A stretch of 64,000 bases of DNA from RDYZ01 sp964518905 (GTDB lineage Bacteria; Cyanobacteriota; Cyanobacteriia; Cyanobacteriales; Geitlerinemataceae). How positions within the stretch are numbered: the stretch's first letter is position 1; each line of letters opens with the position of its first letter. Positions 1-9,023 of the stretch are shown piece by piece. The stretch is from NCBI GenBank assembly GCA_964518905.1, contig CAZFJL010000001.1, forward strand, positions 62,001 to 126,000. Reading direction: 5' to 3'. A program made the translations under genes and the position numbers. The notes under the pieces are model-generated. The model made no database searches, was not told the DNA's origin, and saw nothing but the letters and a program-made list of their open reading frames with translations.

Positions 1-1193
1 AGCTCGAACTGCTTGTTCCAGTCGAAGTTGTAGCGTGCTGCCGATAGCTCATCATCACGATCGCGAGCGCCGGGACGACGGCGAGCAATATCCGCCGCGT
101 GCGCTGCGATTTTGTAAGCGATCAAGCCATTGCGAACATCCTCAGCATTCGGCAAACCGAGGTGTTCCTTCGGTGTGACGTAGCAGAGCATCGCCGTACC
201 GTGCCAGCCCGCAACGGCTGCGCCGATCGCGCTCGTAATGTGGTCGTAACCGGGCGCAATGTCGGTCACCAAGGGGCCAAGCACATAGAACGGTGCTTCG
301 CTGCACTCTTCCATCTGCTTTTTGACGTTGAACTCGATTTGGTCGAGCGGCACGTGGCCGGGGCCTTCGACCATGACTTGCACGTCATGTTCCCAGGCGC
401 GGCGCGTCAGTTGACCGAGGGTTTTGAGTTCGGCCAGTTGCGCGTCATCGGATGCGTCGTGGGTGCAGCCCGGACGCAGAGAATCACCGAGGCTGAACGA
501 CACATCGTACTTTTTAAAGATTTCGATGATGTCATCGAAATGCGTATACAGCGGGTTTTGCTTGTGGTGGTGCAGCATCCAGCGGGCGATGATACCACCA
601 CCGCGCGAGACAATGCCCGTGATCCGGTTTTTCACCAACGGCAAATGCTCAATGAGAATCCCCGCGTGGATCGTCATGTAATCGACGCCCTGTTGCGCGT
701 GCTTCTCGATGATGTGCAGGAAGTCTTGCGCTGTGAGATCTTCGATGTTGCCGTGGACGCTTTCGAGGGCTTGGTAGATCGGTACAGTGCCGATCGGAAT
801 CGGCGAAGCACCGATAATCGCCGTACGAATTTCGTCCAGGTTACCGCCACCGGTGGAGAGATCCATCAGCGTGTCCGCGCCGTACTTCACCGCGAGTTCG
901 AGCTTGGCGACCTCTTCCGTGATGTCGGAACTGTTCGGCGACGCACCAATATTGGCGTTAACCTTGCACTTCGAGGCAATCCCGATCGCCATTGGCTCCA
1001 GATTCGGGTGATTGATATTCGCAGGAATAATCATTCGACCGCGAGCCACTTCATCGCGAATTAGCTCCTCCGGCAGGTTTTCACGTTTTGCCACATAGGC
1101 CATCTCTTCCGTGATGACGCCCTGACGTGCGTAGTGCATTTGCGACACATTCGCCTGACCACTACGCTTGGCGATCCATTCAGTACGCAACAT
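1..1193 (-). CDS. thiC: Phosphomethylpyrimidine synthase ThiC (3' end outside window)
   Basis: ThiC is the radical-SAM enzyme that converts aminoimidazole ribotide into the hydroxymethylpyrimidine phosphate moiety of thiamin. The reading frame runs leftward from ATG at 1193 and is open to the window edge, giving about 397 residues; cyanobacterial short-form ThiC is about 450-460, so only the C-terminal part with the CxxCxxxxC cluster motif is missing. The start MLRTEWIAKRSGQ and internal stretches such as SRGGGIIARWM and MVEGPGHVPLDQ are typical of the family. It is preceded by a TPP riboswitch, which independently supports the call. No frameshift is seen. Confidence 0.97.
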   Translation of the reverse strand, partial: MLRTEWIAKRSGQANVSQMHYARQGVITEEMAYVAKRENLPEELIRDEVARGRMIIPANINHPNLEPMAIGIASKCKVNANIGASPNSSDITEEVAKLELAVKYGADTLMDLSTGGGNLDEIRTAIIGASPIPIGTVPIYQALESVHGNIEDLTAQDFLHIIEKHAQQGVDYMTIHAGILIEHLPLVKNRITGIVSRGGGIIARWMLHHHKQNPLYTHFDDIIEIFKKYDVSFSLGDSLRPGCTHDASDDAQLAELKTLGQLTRRAWEHDVQVMVEGPGHVPLDQIEFNVKKQMEECSEAPFYVLGPLVTDIAPGYDHITSAIGAAVAGWHGTAMLCYVTPKEHLGLPNAEDVRNGLIAYKIAAHAADIARRRPGARDRDDELSAARYNFDWNKQFE

Positions 1194-1214
1194 ACTCAAA
1201 ATATCCTCGATAAA

Positions 1215-1293
1215 CAGCTTCCCTCCGCCGGTACTAACCGGACTCAGGTTCCAAGGGTGTTTCTCAGCTCGATTGATCGAGCACCCCTAGCTT
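1215..1293 (-). promoter_or_regulatory. TPP riboswitch (THI element) upstream of thiC
   Basis: On the minus strand the sequence reads GGGGTGC, then CTGAGA, ACCCTTGGAACCTGA and CCGGTTAGTACCGGCGGAGGGA, which are the conserved elements of the TPP aptamer. An AGCT/AGCT pairing can close helix P1. It ends about 20 bases before the thiC ATG, so control of translation initiation is more likely than a long leader terminator. Known role: thiamin pyrophosphate binding lowers thiC expression. Confidence 0.95.
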
Positions 1294-1574
1294 AGTTGGA
1301 TATTGTATCGCAGATATTTAATCCTGCTTGTCTAATCTTTAAAACTACAAAAAAACAATTTTCGTCAACCTCTAGAGACAAGGTTAAAGATGATCTCGTG
1401 ATGTGAGCATGGATCAAATAATCCTGGAACACCAAAGACCAACGCCTGTTGCTCACCTATTCTAAAAATCTTAGGGGATATTTTTTTACAAAAGTCTATA
1501 ATTCTCTACTTTTCAAGTTTTAAGTTCAAACTTTACTCAGTCTCAAAACTATTAGATTAGGGCTGATTGCTATT
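1294..1574. other. Intergenic region between thiC leader and cupin gene
   Basis: AT-rich stretch that must hold the thiC promoter (minus strand) and the 3' end of the cupin transcript. No gene, no clear hairpin terminator and no repeat were recognised in it. Confidence 0.4.
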
Positions 1575-1901
1575 TCAAGAAATACAGAGATCACCATGGA
1601 TGGCGAGCCAGATGCAGGGCGGATCGGTACTGGTGGCCGTCACCCGATGGCGGCAGTGCGCGGGTAGGAGCAAGTAATCTCCGCTCTGGAGGTGGGTCTT
1701 ACCTCCATCGCTGTAGATGAGTGTGGCGTGACCTTGAAGCAGCACCACCCATTCATCTCGATCTTGGTCATACCATTCACCATCGGGGGTGGTGTGTCCC
1801 CAGGAGATGATGCGCTCGATCGTGGTGTTTGGGGTGTCCTGAATCGTCTGGACGTATTCGCGATCGGGACGAGGATGAGGCAGATCAAACAGATTTGGCA
1901 C
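1575..1901 (-). CDS. Small single-domain cupin protein
   Basis: 108 residues. The core GEWYDQDRDEWVVLLQGHA followed about 20 residues later by LQSGDYLLLPAHCRHRV resembles the two cupin motifs, with Glu and His residues able to hold a metal. Proteins of this size are often annotated as cupin or phosphomannose-isomerase-like, but the substrate cannot be told from sequence. The start is GTG at 1901; upstream the frame is open for about 25 codons without ATG, GTG or TTG and then meets TAA, and NLFDLPHP is the usual beginning of cyanobacterial relatives. No strong Shine-Dalgarno is visible. The gene stands alone between thiC and a sigma factor gene. Confidence 0.75.
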   Translation of the reverse strand: MPNLFDLPHPRPDREYVQTIQDTPNTTIERIISWGHTTPDGEWYDQDRDEWVVLLQGHATLIYSDGGKTHLQSGDYLLLPAHCRHRVTATSTDPPCIWLAIHGDLCIS

Positions 1902-2288
1902 GGTCAGAATTCTGATGTGGCGTTGGCGTGGTGGTTCGAGGCGTGTAAATGCAGTCCCGGCTTGAATGTGTCGAAATATTAAGGTTTATTTGTGCGATCG
2001 GGAACACAAGCTGGATGTGATGGAGGTTAGCATTATCCATAGATCTACGTCATGGCATACGCAAAGATTATGTTTTAGGCTAGGCATCAGGAGCTCTGAA
2101 AAGTCAGTCTGAAACATTTTCAAGTCTTCACCTGAAGTGACCATTCTTTCGAGTCTCGCTTCACGGATTTAGGGTGTGGCGTCCTGAAAAGGACGAAATA
2201 GCACACAGAAATCGTATGTGAGACCTGTCGCCTCCCGTTCGACTTTCGCGTGATGCTTGCTTTTCTGTCACTGAGAACGAGGGTAACT
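1902..2288. other. Intergenic region upstream of the sigma factor gene
   Basis: 387 bases between divergently oriented genes. It must hold promoters for the cupin gene (minus) and the sigma factor (plus). A GAGGG Shine-Dalgarno lies at about 2278-2282 before the chosen ATG. No RNA gene or small coding frame was recognised. Confidence 0.4.
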
Positions 2289-3572
2289 ATGCCGAAAATG
2301 AGTTCTTTTAAGCCCGGAGACCGCCATGATCTCGCAGATCAGAGTGGTAACTTTACATCCAGTGTAAAGAGAAGCTCCGCTGATGTTGCACTTGATGTGG
2401 ACGACGAGCCTAGCATCGATAGTCCCCCCCCTAACGTCAGCGTTTCCGTAGAGTATGCAGATACGCCAGATGTGGCCAGTGGCGGCGGTCGTAATACAAC
2501 CGATCTCGTCCGGCTATACCTTCAAGAAATCGGCAAGGTTGATCTGCTAGGGCGCGACGAAGAAGTTTTTGAAGCGCAGCAGGTTCAGCGCTATATGGAC
2601 TTGCTCGAACAGCGTCAACAGGCCGCAGAAGAGGATGAACTCTTACAGCGCTGCGTGCAACTTGTCCATGTGCGGGACAATCTCACCTCGCGTCTCGGGC
2701 ATCGTCCATCGTTGGAGCGTTGGGCGAAGGAAGGCGAGATTGAACGATCGGAGCTTAAGCCCACTCTGGCCAAAGGCAAGCGACGCTGGGCCGAGTTGGT
2801 TGGCCTGAGTGTTGAGGAGTTAAATACGATTCAGACGGAGGGACAACGCGCGAAGAAGCACATGATCGAGGCGAATTTGCGTTTGGTGGTGTCCGTCGCG
2901 AAAAAATATCAAAAGCGCGGTCTCGAACTGCTTGATTTGATCCAAGAAGGAACGATCGGCCTTGAACGCGCGGTTGAAAAGTTTGACCCAACGCGCGGCT
3001 ATCGCTTTAGTACGTATGCTTACTGGTGGATTCGCCAGGGAATTACTCGCGCGATCGCCACCCAAAGCCGCACGATCCGCCTGCCGGTGCATATCACCGA
3101 AAAGCTCAACAAAATCAAAAAAGCACAGCGCCAATTTGCTCAGGAAAATGGCCGCACTCCCAGCGTGAGCGACATCGCGGTCATGCTGGGAATGACCGTT
3201 GATCAAATTCGAGAGGTGATGTTGCGCGTGCCGCGATCGATTTCCCTTGATGCGAAGGTCGGCAAAGAGAAAGATACGGAGTTGGGCGATTTGCTGGAAA
3301 CAGCAGAGGCATCACCGGAAGATCTCCTCGTTCGCGAATCGCTCCAGCGCGAGCTTCAGCAACTTCTGGCAGACCTCAGCAGTCGTGAACGTGACGTGAT
3401 CCGTCTGCGCTTTGGGCTCAATGATGGTGTTCCGTCGTCGCTAGCCGAAATCGGTCGTACGTTGGATCTCTCCCGTGAACGTGTCCGACAAATTGAATCG
3501 AAAGCGCTGCAAAAGCTGCGTCAGCCCAGTCGCCGCAACCGTGTGCGGGATTTCCTGGAAGAGTTGGAATAG
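2289..3572 (+). CDS. sigC: Group 2 RNA polymerase sigma-70 factor, SigC-like
   Basis: 427 residues from ATG 2289, chosen over an in-frame ATG at 2250 because GAGGG lies about 6 bases upstream. A variable acidic N-terminus (residues 1-65) precedes region 1.2 (TTDLVRLYLQEIG), a linker rich in charged residues, region 2 with the core- and -10-binding helices (LLDLIQEGTIGLERAVEKF, FSTYAYWWIRQGI), region 3 and region 4 with the -35-binding HTH (SLAEIGRTLDLSRERVRQIE). The non-conserved linker between 1.2 and 2 (about 90 residues) differs from principal SigA and resembles cyanobacterial SigC, a group 2 factor connected with stress and stationary phase. That subgroup assignment is an inference from general pattern and needs a tree. 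Confidence 0.85.
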   Translation: MPKMSSFKPGDRHDLADQSGNFTSSVKRSSADVALDVDDEPSIDSPPPNVSVSVEYADTPDVASGGGRNTTDLVRLYLQEIGKVDLLGRDEEVFEAQQVQRYMDLLEQRQQAAEEDELLQRCVQLVHVRDNLTSRLGHRPSLERWAKEGEIERSELKPTLAKGKRRWAELVGLSVEELNTIQTEGQRAKKHMIEANLRLVVSVAKKYQKRGLELLDLIQEGTIGLERAVEKFDPTRGYRFSTYAYWWIRQGITRAIATQSRTIRLPVHITEKLNKIKKAQRQFAQENGRTPSVSDIAVMLGMTVDQIREVMLRVPRSISLDAKVGKEKDTELGDLLETAEASPEDLLVRESLQRELQQLLADLSSRERDVIRLRFGLNDGVPSSLAEIGRTLDLSRERVRQIESKALQKLRQPSRRNRVRDFLEELE

Positions 3573-3678
3573 ATCGAGTATTGATGCGATCTCAATCAAC
3601 GCTTCTGGGTGGGGCGAGAAATCCGACGTTTTGAAAAAGTCGGATTTCTGGGATGGGCGATTATGTCCGGGCAATACT

Positions 3679-5292
3679 TTAGTACCAAGATTGCATCCAC
3701 ATTCGCAGCTCGAAGGCTTCACGCGAGAGGGGTAGACCCAGGAACAGCGGAGACCAAAAGAGAAATGCAACAAAGCAAATCAGGATGACCGTGGGTGCGA
3801 TCGCGCGGAGGTGAAGTTCTGATCGTTGCCAGACGCGATCGAGCACCCAGGCTAGAGCCATGAAGCTAAAGAGTGACGCTCCCATGTAGTGATAGATGTA
3901 GGTACAGCGCGACACTAGCATCCACGGCACAAAGTTGGCGCCATAGCCGATCGCGATAAAACTGCCGACACTAAGATTGATCGGAGAGACCAAATTAACC
4001 CCAGCGACGAGATGCACTTGACGCAGGCGATCGTCGCGTCCAACGCGCCACAACCACAGCGCAACGACCATCAACGTGCCTAAAATAGCGAAGGTGGAAA
4101 ACCACCAGAGGACGGGCGTACCAAAGGCGTGGACATCAATCACGGTTTCCTTACCGCCATCCTGCCAGCCTTGAAAGTAGTAGCCAACGGGACGGATCAT
4201 CCACGGCCAGGAAAACCAGGGCGAACAGTAGGGATGCGTTTCGCCAACGTTGCCACCCACTTGGGAGTGATACCCCAAAATTTGCTTTTGCATTTCCCAA
4301 AAGCCGTAGCTCGGTGCAATCTTGAGGTGATAGACCCAGGATAGGCGGTAGACGATCGCCGGGACGATCGCCAGGGTTAGCGCGAACAGCGGCAGCGGAA
4401 TCCGCGCCGCGCCGCGCAGGGAGTTATTGGCGGGAATTCGCGCCACTCGGTTTTGGCTGAATTTCTCAAAGATGCTTGGCTTGACGGAAGCAACATGCGG
4501 CGCAATTTCAGACGCAATTTCAGACGCAATTTCAGGCGCAATTTCAGGTGTGGCGGTATCCGCGATGTCCGATGATTCGGTGGGCGGATAGAGAGGCATC
4601 AGGGAATTCGCCTCAGTGGATGAGTCCTGATCGTGCATAGCCTGGGGAGCGATCCAACTGAGGAGCAGCGCCAAGGCATAAAACCCATAGACCGCCATCA
4701 GAAACCCGAGGCCATTCCACTTCACTGACCAGCACGCCCCGAAACCAATCCCCGCCAAAATCAGCCAGAATGTTCGACCATGTCGCCGATCGACAGCCAT
4801 CAGAAAGCAGATTAGCCCCAGCAAGCCAAAGGTTAACAGGTAGGTATTAATCAGGGCATAGCGGGATTCCACCAAGAGCAAACCATCGAGCGCCGTTAGC
4901 ATTCCGGCGATGACGCCGAAGGAGACCCGATGCCCGATTTTGTAAGCGAGAATGCCGACCCAGAGGGGGATAAGCGTCCCAAAGGCAGCGCCGATCCAGC
5001 GATAGCCAAAGGCAGAAATTGCCGCAACGCCTTCTGTACCGCTACCACTTTGCTGGAGGGGCAAGAATTGAAAAATCCAGAGCCCGATCGCGATGATGTA
5101 CTTACCCAGCGGAGGATGCACATCAAAAAATTCGATGCCTTTGAGGTAGTTGTAACCGTAGGTCGCGAAATAGACTTCGTCGAAAACCGGTGCGTTAAAG
5201 CGTGAGAGTCCCCAAAACCGACAGACAAAGGCAAAGAACAGCACGCCGAGCACGGCGATCGCGGCAAAGCTGGTCTTAAGGCGGGGTTTCAT
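3679..5292 (-). CDS. Dolichyl-phosphate-mannose-protein mannosyltransferase-like membrane glycosyltransferase (GT39)
   Basis: 537 residues, multiple membrane segments. Near the N-terminus an FDEVYFATYGYNYLKG segment followed by FFDVHPPLGK matches the first loop of PMT/GT39 enzymes, where the Asp-Glu pair is catalytic. These enzymes move mannose from a polyprenyl-phosphate donor to protein or lipid acceptors on the outer face of the membrane. A hydrophilic loop (about residues 215-290) contains four 12-bp repeats (about 4501-4548) encoding an EIA(S/P) run, so its length may vary between strains. The C-terminus is in the membrane. It stands alone, convergent with the sigma gene. The acceptor is unknown. 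Confidence 0.88.
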   Translation of the reverse strand: MKPRLKTSFAAIAVLGVLFFAFVCRFWGLSRFNAPVFDEVYFATYGYNYLKGIEFFDVHPPLGKYIIAIGLWIFQFLPLQQSGSGTEGVAAISAFGYRWIGAAFGTLIPLWVGILAYKIGHRVSFGVIAGMLTALDGLLLVESRYALINTYLLTFGLLGLICFLMAVDRRHGRTFWLILAGIGFGACWSVKWNGLGFLMAVYGFYALALLLSWIAPQAMHDQDSSTEANSLMPLYPPTESSDIADTATPEIAPEIASEIASEIAPHVASVKPSIFEKFSQNRVARIPANNSLRGAARIPLPLFALTLAIVPAIVYRLSWVYHLKIAPSYGFWEMQKQILGYHSQVGGNVGETHPYCSPWFSWPWMIRPVGYYFQGWQDGGKETVIDVHAFGTPVLWWFSTFAILGTLMVVALWLWRVGRDDRLRQVHLVAGVNLVSPINLSVGSFIAIGYGANFVPWMLVSRCTYIYHYMGASLFSFMALAWVLDRVWQRSELHLRAIAPTVILICFVAFLFWSPLFLGLPLSREAFELRMWMQSWY

Positions 5293-5524
5293 GACGGCGA
5301 GCTGCGCGAGCAGTTGCGGGGTGAGCGATCGAAAGGGTGTGAGCCAGTACAGATAGACGAAATATCGCTATCTCGAAGTCAAGCGGTCAAACATTGCCAA
5401 ACATCATCAAGGCAAGGCGATTTCTATCGGCTCTCATGCTAGCGAAATCTCCTAGGCTCTAGGACAAACGTGATGTTACGTTACAGCCAGGGATTAGACG
5501 TTACGGGGCGCGAAGAGAGAGAGC

Positions 5525-6667
5525 TTAAGTCGCAATAATGGCCGCATCGATCGCGCTCACCAGGCGATCAACGCTATCGGTCACCGCCAGAGATGCCATG
5601 CCTTGCCGCATCTGGGCGAGAGCATCCGGATTCTTGAGTAACTCGATCACTTCGATCGCGAACTGATCAGCATTCAGATCGGCCTGACGGTACATCCGCG
5701 CCGCGCCAGCATCGACAAAAATTTGGCCGTTATAAAACTGATGATCTTCGGCAGCAAAGGGAAAGGGGATCAAAATCGCGGGCGTACCGCTAACGCTGAG
5801 TTCGGTAACAGCTCCGGCTCCGGCGCGGGAAATCGCCAGGGTCGATCGCTGTAATAGTCCGGCGATGTTGTGATAGAACGGCAGCGAAATATATTGCTCA
5901 TGTTCGATCAACCCCGCCTCGGGATCATTCTCGCCCGTCAGATGCACGACCCAGGCTCCAGCCTCAAACCAGCGCGGCAGACACTCGCGCACCATACGAT
6001 TAACCGCGACCGCGCCCTGACTGCCACCCATCACCGCAATCACCGGCACATCGTCGGGGATCGCTAAATCTAGACCGATCGGCGAGAGAAATTCGGCGCG
6101 TACCGGTGTCCCGACGTGGAGTACCTGCGGCGCTTCGACCCGATCGGCGGCTTCGGCAAAGCCAACCGCGAGGGTATGACACCAGCGGCCACAGGCACGG
6201 GTAACCTTTCCCGGTAGAGCATTCGACTCGTGCAAAATCGTCGGCAAACCCCGCAAGCGGGCGGCGATGATGGCCGGAGCCGCAATGTAACCGCCGGTCG
6301 TGAGGACGGCATCGAAGCGATCGAGCATTCGATAGCACTGCCAAATCGAAATCCCGAGGCCGATCACGGCTTTAATCGCGCCGATCGGCCCGCCCTGCAA
6401 GCCGGACACCGGGACATAGTGCAGCGGATAGCGATCGCCAACCAGTTCCGTTTCCATGCGATGACGCACCCCGAGCCATTCGATCTCCCAGGGTGTCCCA
6501 TCCTGCGATCCCGACGTGGCCAACCGTGCGGCGATCGCCAAAGCAGGGAATAAATGCCCGCCGGTTCCGCTAGCCGCTACCAGTAGGCGGCGCGGTGGAC
6601 GGTGCGACGCGGCGGCGGAGGCAGTGGAATTCGCAGTCATTTGGGCGGAAGAACGCTCGGGGGTCAC
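5525..6667 (-). CDS. murG: UDP-GlcNAc:undecaprenyl-pyrophosphoryl-MurNAc-pentapeptide GlcNAc transferase MurG
   Basis: 380 residues. After a short Ser/Ala-rich lead, LLVAASGTGGHLFPALAIA is the hallmark glycine-rich motif of MurG. GGYIAAPAIIAARL, VMGGSQGAVAVN and SRAGAGAVTELSVSG are the later signature segments for acceptor and UDP-GlcNAc binding. It makes lipid II from lipid I at the inner face of the plasma membrane. The first 25 residues have no counterpart in most MurG proteins, so a start nearer the Arg-Arg-Leu-Leu is possible. The upstream region is shared with the divergent secreted-protein gene at 6876. Confidence 0.97.
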   Translation of the reverse strand: MTPERSSAQMTANSTASAAASHRPPRRLLVAASGTGGHLFPALAIAARLATSGSQDGTPWEIEWLGVRHRMETELVGDRYPLHYVPVSGLQGGPIGAIKAVIGLGISIWQCYRMLDRFDAVLTTGGYIAAPAIIAARLRGLPTILHESNALPGKVTRACGRWCHTLAVGFAEAADRVEAPQVLHVGTPVRAEFLSPIGLDLAIPDDVPVIAVMGGSQGAVAVNRMVRECLPRWFEAGAWVVHLTGENDPEAGLIEHEQYISLPFYHNIAGLLQRSTLAISRAGAGAVTELSVSGTPAILIPFPFAAEDHQFYNGQIFVDAGAARMYRQADLNADQFAIEVIELLKNPDALAQMRQGMASLAVTDSVDRLVSAIDAAIIAT

Positions 6668-6875
6668 GATATCGCGCTCGATCGAGTCGCAGGGATTTGT
6701 ACAATCAATAAAGATGACGCTACCGCAAACCGGACAGGCTCGTGTGGTTCGATCGGCTCGATACTCTATCGATTCGATCCATCACAACGGTTCCAAGTCG
6801 GGATCAGGCTAGAACCGGGCCGGAACATTTGTCGGTAGCCTCAGTCGAGAACTTTACCCTAAAAGACGAGCGCTC

Positions 6876-7724
6876 ATGAGTAACGGTGGAATATTTCAGC
6901 ATGGAATGCCTAAAGCTGGGCGTGACTCGCGCGGCTCGCGCAACTCCGGTCGTAGTTTCGCGATCGCCGCACTGCTGACGATCGGGAGCGCGATCGCAGG
7001 GTATGCCGCCCCTGTGCGGGCGGAGTCGCCGGAGTCTGCGCCACAGGAAGTATTGACCACGATCGAGCGTCTCGAAACGGCAGCGAACGATCGCGATCTC
7101 GCTAGCCTGATGGATGTCTACGCCTCGAATTTTGAGCATGATGACGGGTTTGATCGCCGTGAACTACGCAGCGCGATCTCCCAGTTCTGGAACCGCTATG
7201 CAACCCTGAGTTACGAGATTGAGTTACTGGATTGGGAAGCGACCGCCACGGGCTACATTACGGAAACTGAGATCACAATGATGGGGCAGACGACAGGCGA
7301 TCGTCCCTATCAATTGGAGTCGGTCATGCGATCGCGCCAAACGTTTGCCAACAATCGCCTAGTGCAGCAAACCACCCTTGAAGAAGCCAGCACACTATCG
7401 GCGGGCGCTGCTCCCCCGATGGTGCGGATTCAGCTTCCCGACGGTGTGGCTCCCGGCGATCGCTTTGAGTTTGACGCGATCGTGCTCGAACCCCTAGGCG
7501 ATAACTTTTTGCTGGGCGGCGTGCTAGAGGAATCGGTGGATTTAGCCATCGATCGCGATCCGGCCTTCATCGAGCTACAGCCCCTCAATGCGGGCGGTCT
7601 GTTCAAAATCGGGACGGCTCCGAGCGAGAGTAGCGATCTGTGGATTTCCGGGGCGATCGTCCGTAAGGATGGCATCACGATCGTCACCCAGCGTCTCCCC
7701 GTTTCCTTTACTGCTGCTCGCTAG
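6876..7724 (+). CDS. Secreted protein with NTF2-like (SnoaL-type) domain, function unknown
   Basis: 282 residues. A Sec signal peptide is visible (basic start, hydrophobic FAIAALLTIGSAIAGYAA, Ala-x-Ala region at about 48-50). Residues about 60-165 have the layout of an NTF2-like fold (helix with LETAANDRDLASLMDVYAS, then strands). The rest (about 170-282) is a beta-rich domain without a recognised family. It is followed 51 bases downstream by a DUF4230-type gene on the same strand, so the two may be co-transcribed. An envelope or lumen location is inferred from the signal peptide; the role is unknown. Confidence 0.7.
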   Translation: MSNGGIFQHGMPKAGRDSRGSRNSGRSFAIAALLTIGSAIAGYAAPVRAESPESAPQEVLTTIERLETAANDRDLASLMDVYASNFEHDDGFDRRELRSAISQFWNRYATLSYEIELLDWEATATGYITETEITMMGQTTGDRPYQLESVMRSRQTFANNRLVQQTTLEEASTLSAGAAPPMVRIQLPDGVAPGDRFEFDAIVLEPLGDNFLLGGVLEESVDLAIDRDPAFIELQPLNAGGLFKIGTAPSESSDLWISGAIVRKDGITIVTQRLPVSFTAAR

Positions 7725-7775
7725 TTCGGCGATAGCTTTCCGTCTGTCTGCATCTACCTCCCCAAGTCTCGACCT

Positions 7776-8513
7776 ATGAACGTAAAAACTCACCCTCAAG
7801 CCGATCGCTCCGCGTCGCCGCAACGCCGCCGATCGGTTTGGGGGTGGGTGATTGTTCGTCATCCCCTTGTGTTACTGACGGTGTTTTTGGCGTCATCGGG
7901 TGCGATCGGTGCTGCGATCAGTCTGGTGATCGTCAATGGCTGGGTCACCTCGCTGCGATCGGAGTTATTCCCGCCACCGCCGCTACCGGTGACGGCAATT
8001 CGATCGCTCATTGCCAATCAGCTCGACGATCAGCAGGCGTTGCACACCGCGAAGCAAACGCTGACAACGATCGTGACCAGTGAGCAGGAGCGTCGTTTGG
8101 GTCGTTTTTATTTGGGCGAAACGGTGTTGGTGTATCAAGGCGTGGGGTATGCCCGTGCGGCGATCGACCTGCGCCAAATCCAGTTCGCAAATGTCGATCG
8201 GGAGAATGGCTCCATTCGCGTCACTTTGCCCCCGGCTCACCTCGCGGGGGTTGAGTTGGATGTGGAACAGTCGAACATTCTCGAAGAACAACGTGCTTGG
8301 ATCGCGCCGAATGTAGAAACTCAGCTTTATGCGGAGGCGGAGCGGGTGGCGGTGCGACAGATGCGTCAGGCGGTTTGCGGGGGGGATGCGTTATTCGATC
8401 ACGCTTCGTCTCAGGCGTCTACGCTGATCCGCGAGATTCTAACGGCGGCTCGTTATACCAATGTGATCATCGAGACGATGGATGGCGATCGAGTGGGTTG
8501 CCCGACGGGTTGA
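7776..8513 (+). CDS. DUF4230-family single-pass membrane protein
   Basis: 245 residues. A basic N-terminus and one hydrophobic segment (about 29-55) anchor a soluble domain. The order ARAAIDLRQIQF, then RVTLPPAHLAGVELDVEQSN matches the pattern of DUF4230 proteins, where a Leu-Pro-Pro turn precedes a conserved Asp. Function of the family is unknown. The gene follows the NTF2-like protein by 51 bases. Downstream lies the terminator of the convergent hli gene, which could also act on this transcript, as its hairpin is symmetric. Confidence 0.7.
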   Translation: MNVKTHPQADRSASPQRRRSVWGWVIVRHPLVLLTVFLASSGAIGAAISLVIVNGWVTSLRSELFPPPPLPVTAIRSLIANQLDDQQALHTAKQTLTTIVTSEQERRLGRFYLGETVLVYQGVGYARAAIDLRQIQFANVDRENGSIRVTLPPAHLAGVELDVEQSNILEEQRAWIAPNVETQLYAEAERVAVRQMRQAVCGGDALFDHASSQASTLIREILTAARYTNVIIETMDGDRVGCPTG

Positions 8514-8521
8514 GAATTCAC

Positions 8522-8553
8522 AAAAAAGAGCCGCCCGCAAAAGCGAACGACTC
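8522..8553 (-). terminator. Rho-independent terminator of the hli gene
   Basis: On the minus strand an 11-bp stem (GAGTCGTTCGC with GCGGGCGGCTC, including G-U pairs) with a TTTT loop is followed by six T. On the plus strand the same place has mismatches, so it is mainly a minus-strand terminator. Confidence 0.8.
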
Positions 8554-8681
8554 AAAAAAAATCCAGGTTTTAGAGCGAAGCCTGCGATGAAATAGCAGAC
8601 TTATCATTTGAACGGGTCAGCGGGATCACTCTGGAGTGGGCGAATGTTTACCCCGCTGAATTCTGTTGAGTTGAGTTAAAT

Positions 8682-8822
8682 CTAGATCAGGCCGACTTGC
8701 GACAGAATGCCTTGACCGGTCATGATTTCAGTTGCAATACCGATCACAAAACCGAGCATGGCCAGACGACCGTTCCAGGTTTCAGCAAATTGGGTAAAGC
8801 CGAATTTCGTTTCGTTTTCCAT
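8682..8822 (-). CDS. hli: High-light-inducible protein (Hli / Scp), single-helix
   Basis: A 46-residue frame starting at ATG 8822 with a GAGGAG Shine-Dalgarno about 9 bases upstream. The protein contains FAETWNGRLAMLGFVIGIAT, the ExxNGRxAMxGF motif of the chlorophyll a/b-binding fold, in one membrane helix. Hli proteins bind chlorophyll and carotenoid and protect photosystem assembly under strong light or other stress. The usual family size is 40-70 residues, so it looks complete. It is a one-gene unit with its own terminator. Confidence 0.95.
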   Translation of the reverse strand: MENETKFGFTQFAETWNGRLAMLGFVIGIATEIMTGQGILSQVGLI

Positions 8823-9023
8823 GATGTCTATCTCCTCAAGTGAGTAAGATTGAGTGCCTCTACACAGAAGTTAACACAGGCAAACGGGGTGTGCAACGTT
8901 TCGTGAAACAGGCTTGACCTTTTACTGGGTGGTCTGTTCGGCTTTCTCGCATTGGCTTGGTTCGGTCGGTGGCGCGTCTGTATTTGGGGTTACCAAATTG
9001 CAGTCGTAATCTGCTGATTCGGG

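Noticed and set aside
99..1064. A 321-residue frame on the plus strand
   Set aside because: It is antisense to thiC; its sequence (Arg/Val/Asp/His-rich) is typical of a shadow frame in GC-rich coding DNA.
2250..2288. ATG 2250 as the start of the sigma factor
   Set aside because: It gives 13 extra residues without counterpart, whereas ATG 2289 has a GAGGG ribosome site at normal distance.
8823..8920. HLR1 (RpaB) element upstream of hli
   Set aside because: GTTTCA and GTTGCA half-sites are present on the minus strand but the spacing is 12 instead of 10 bases, so the match was not accepted.
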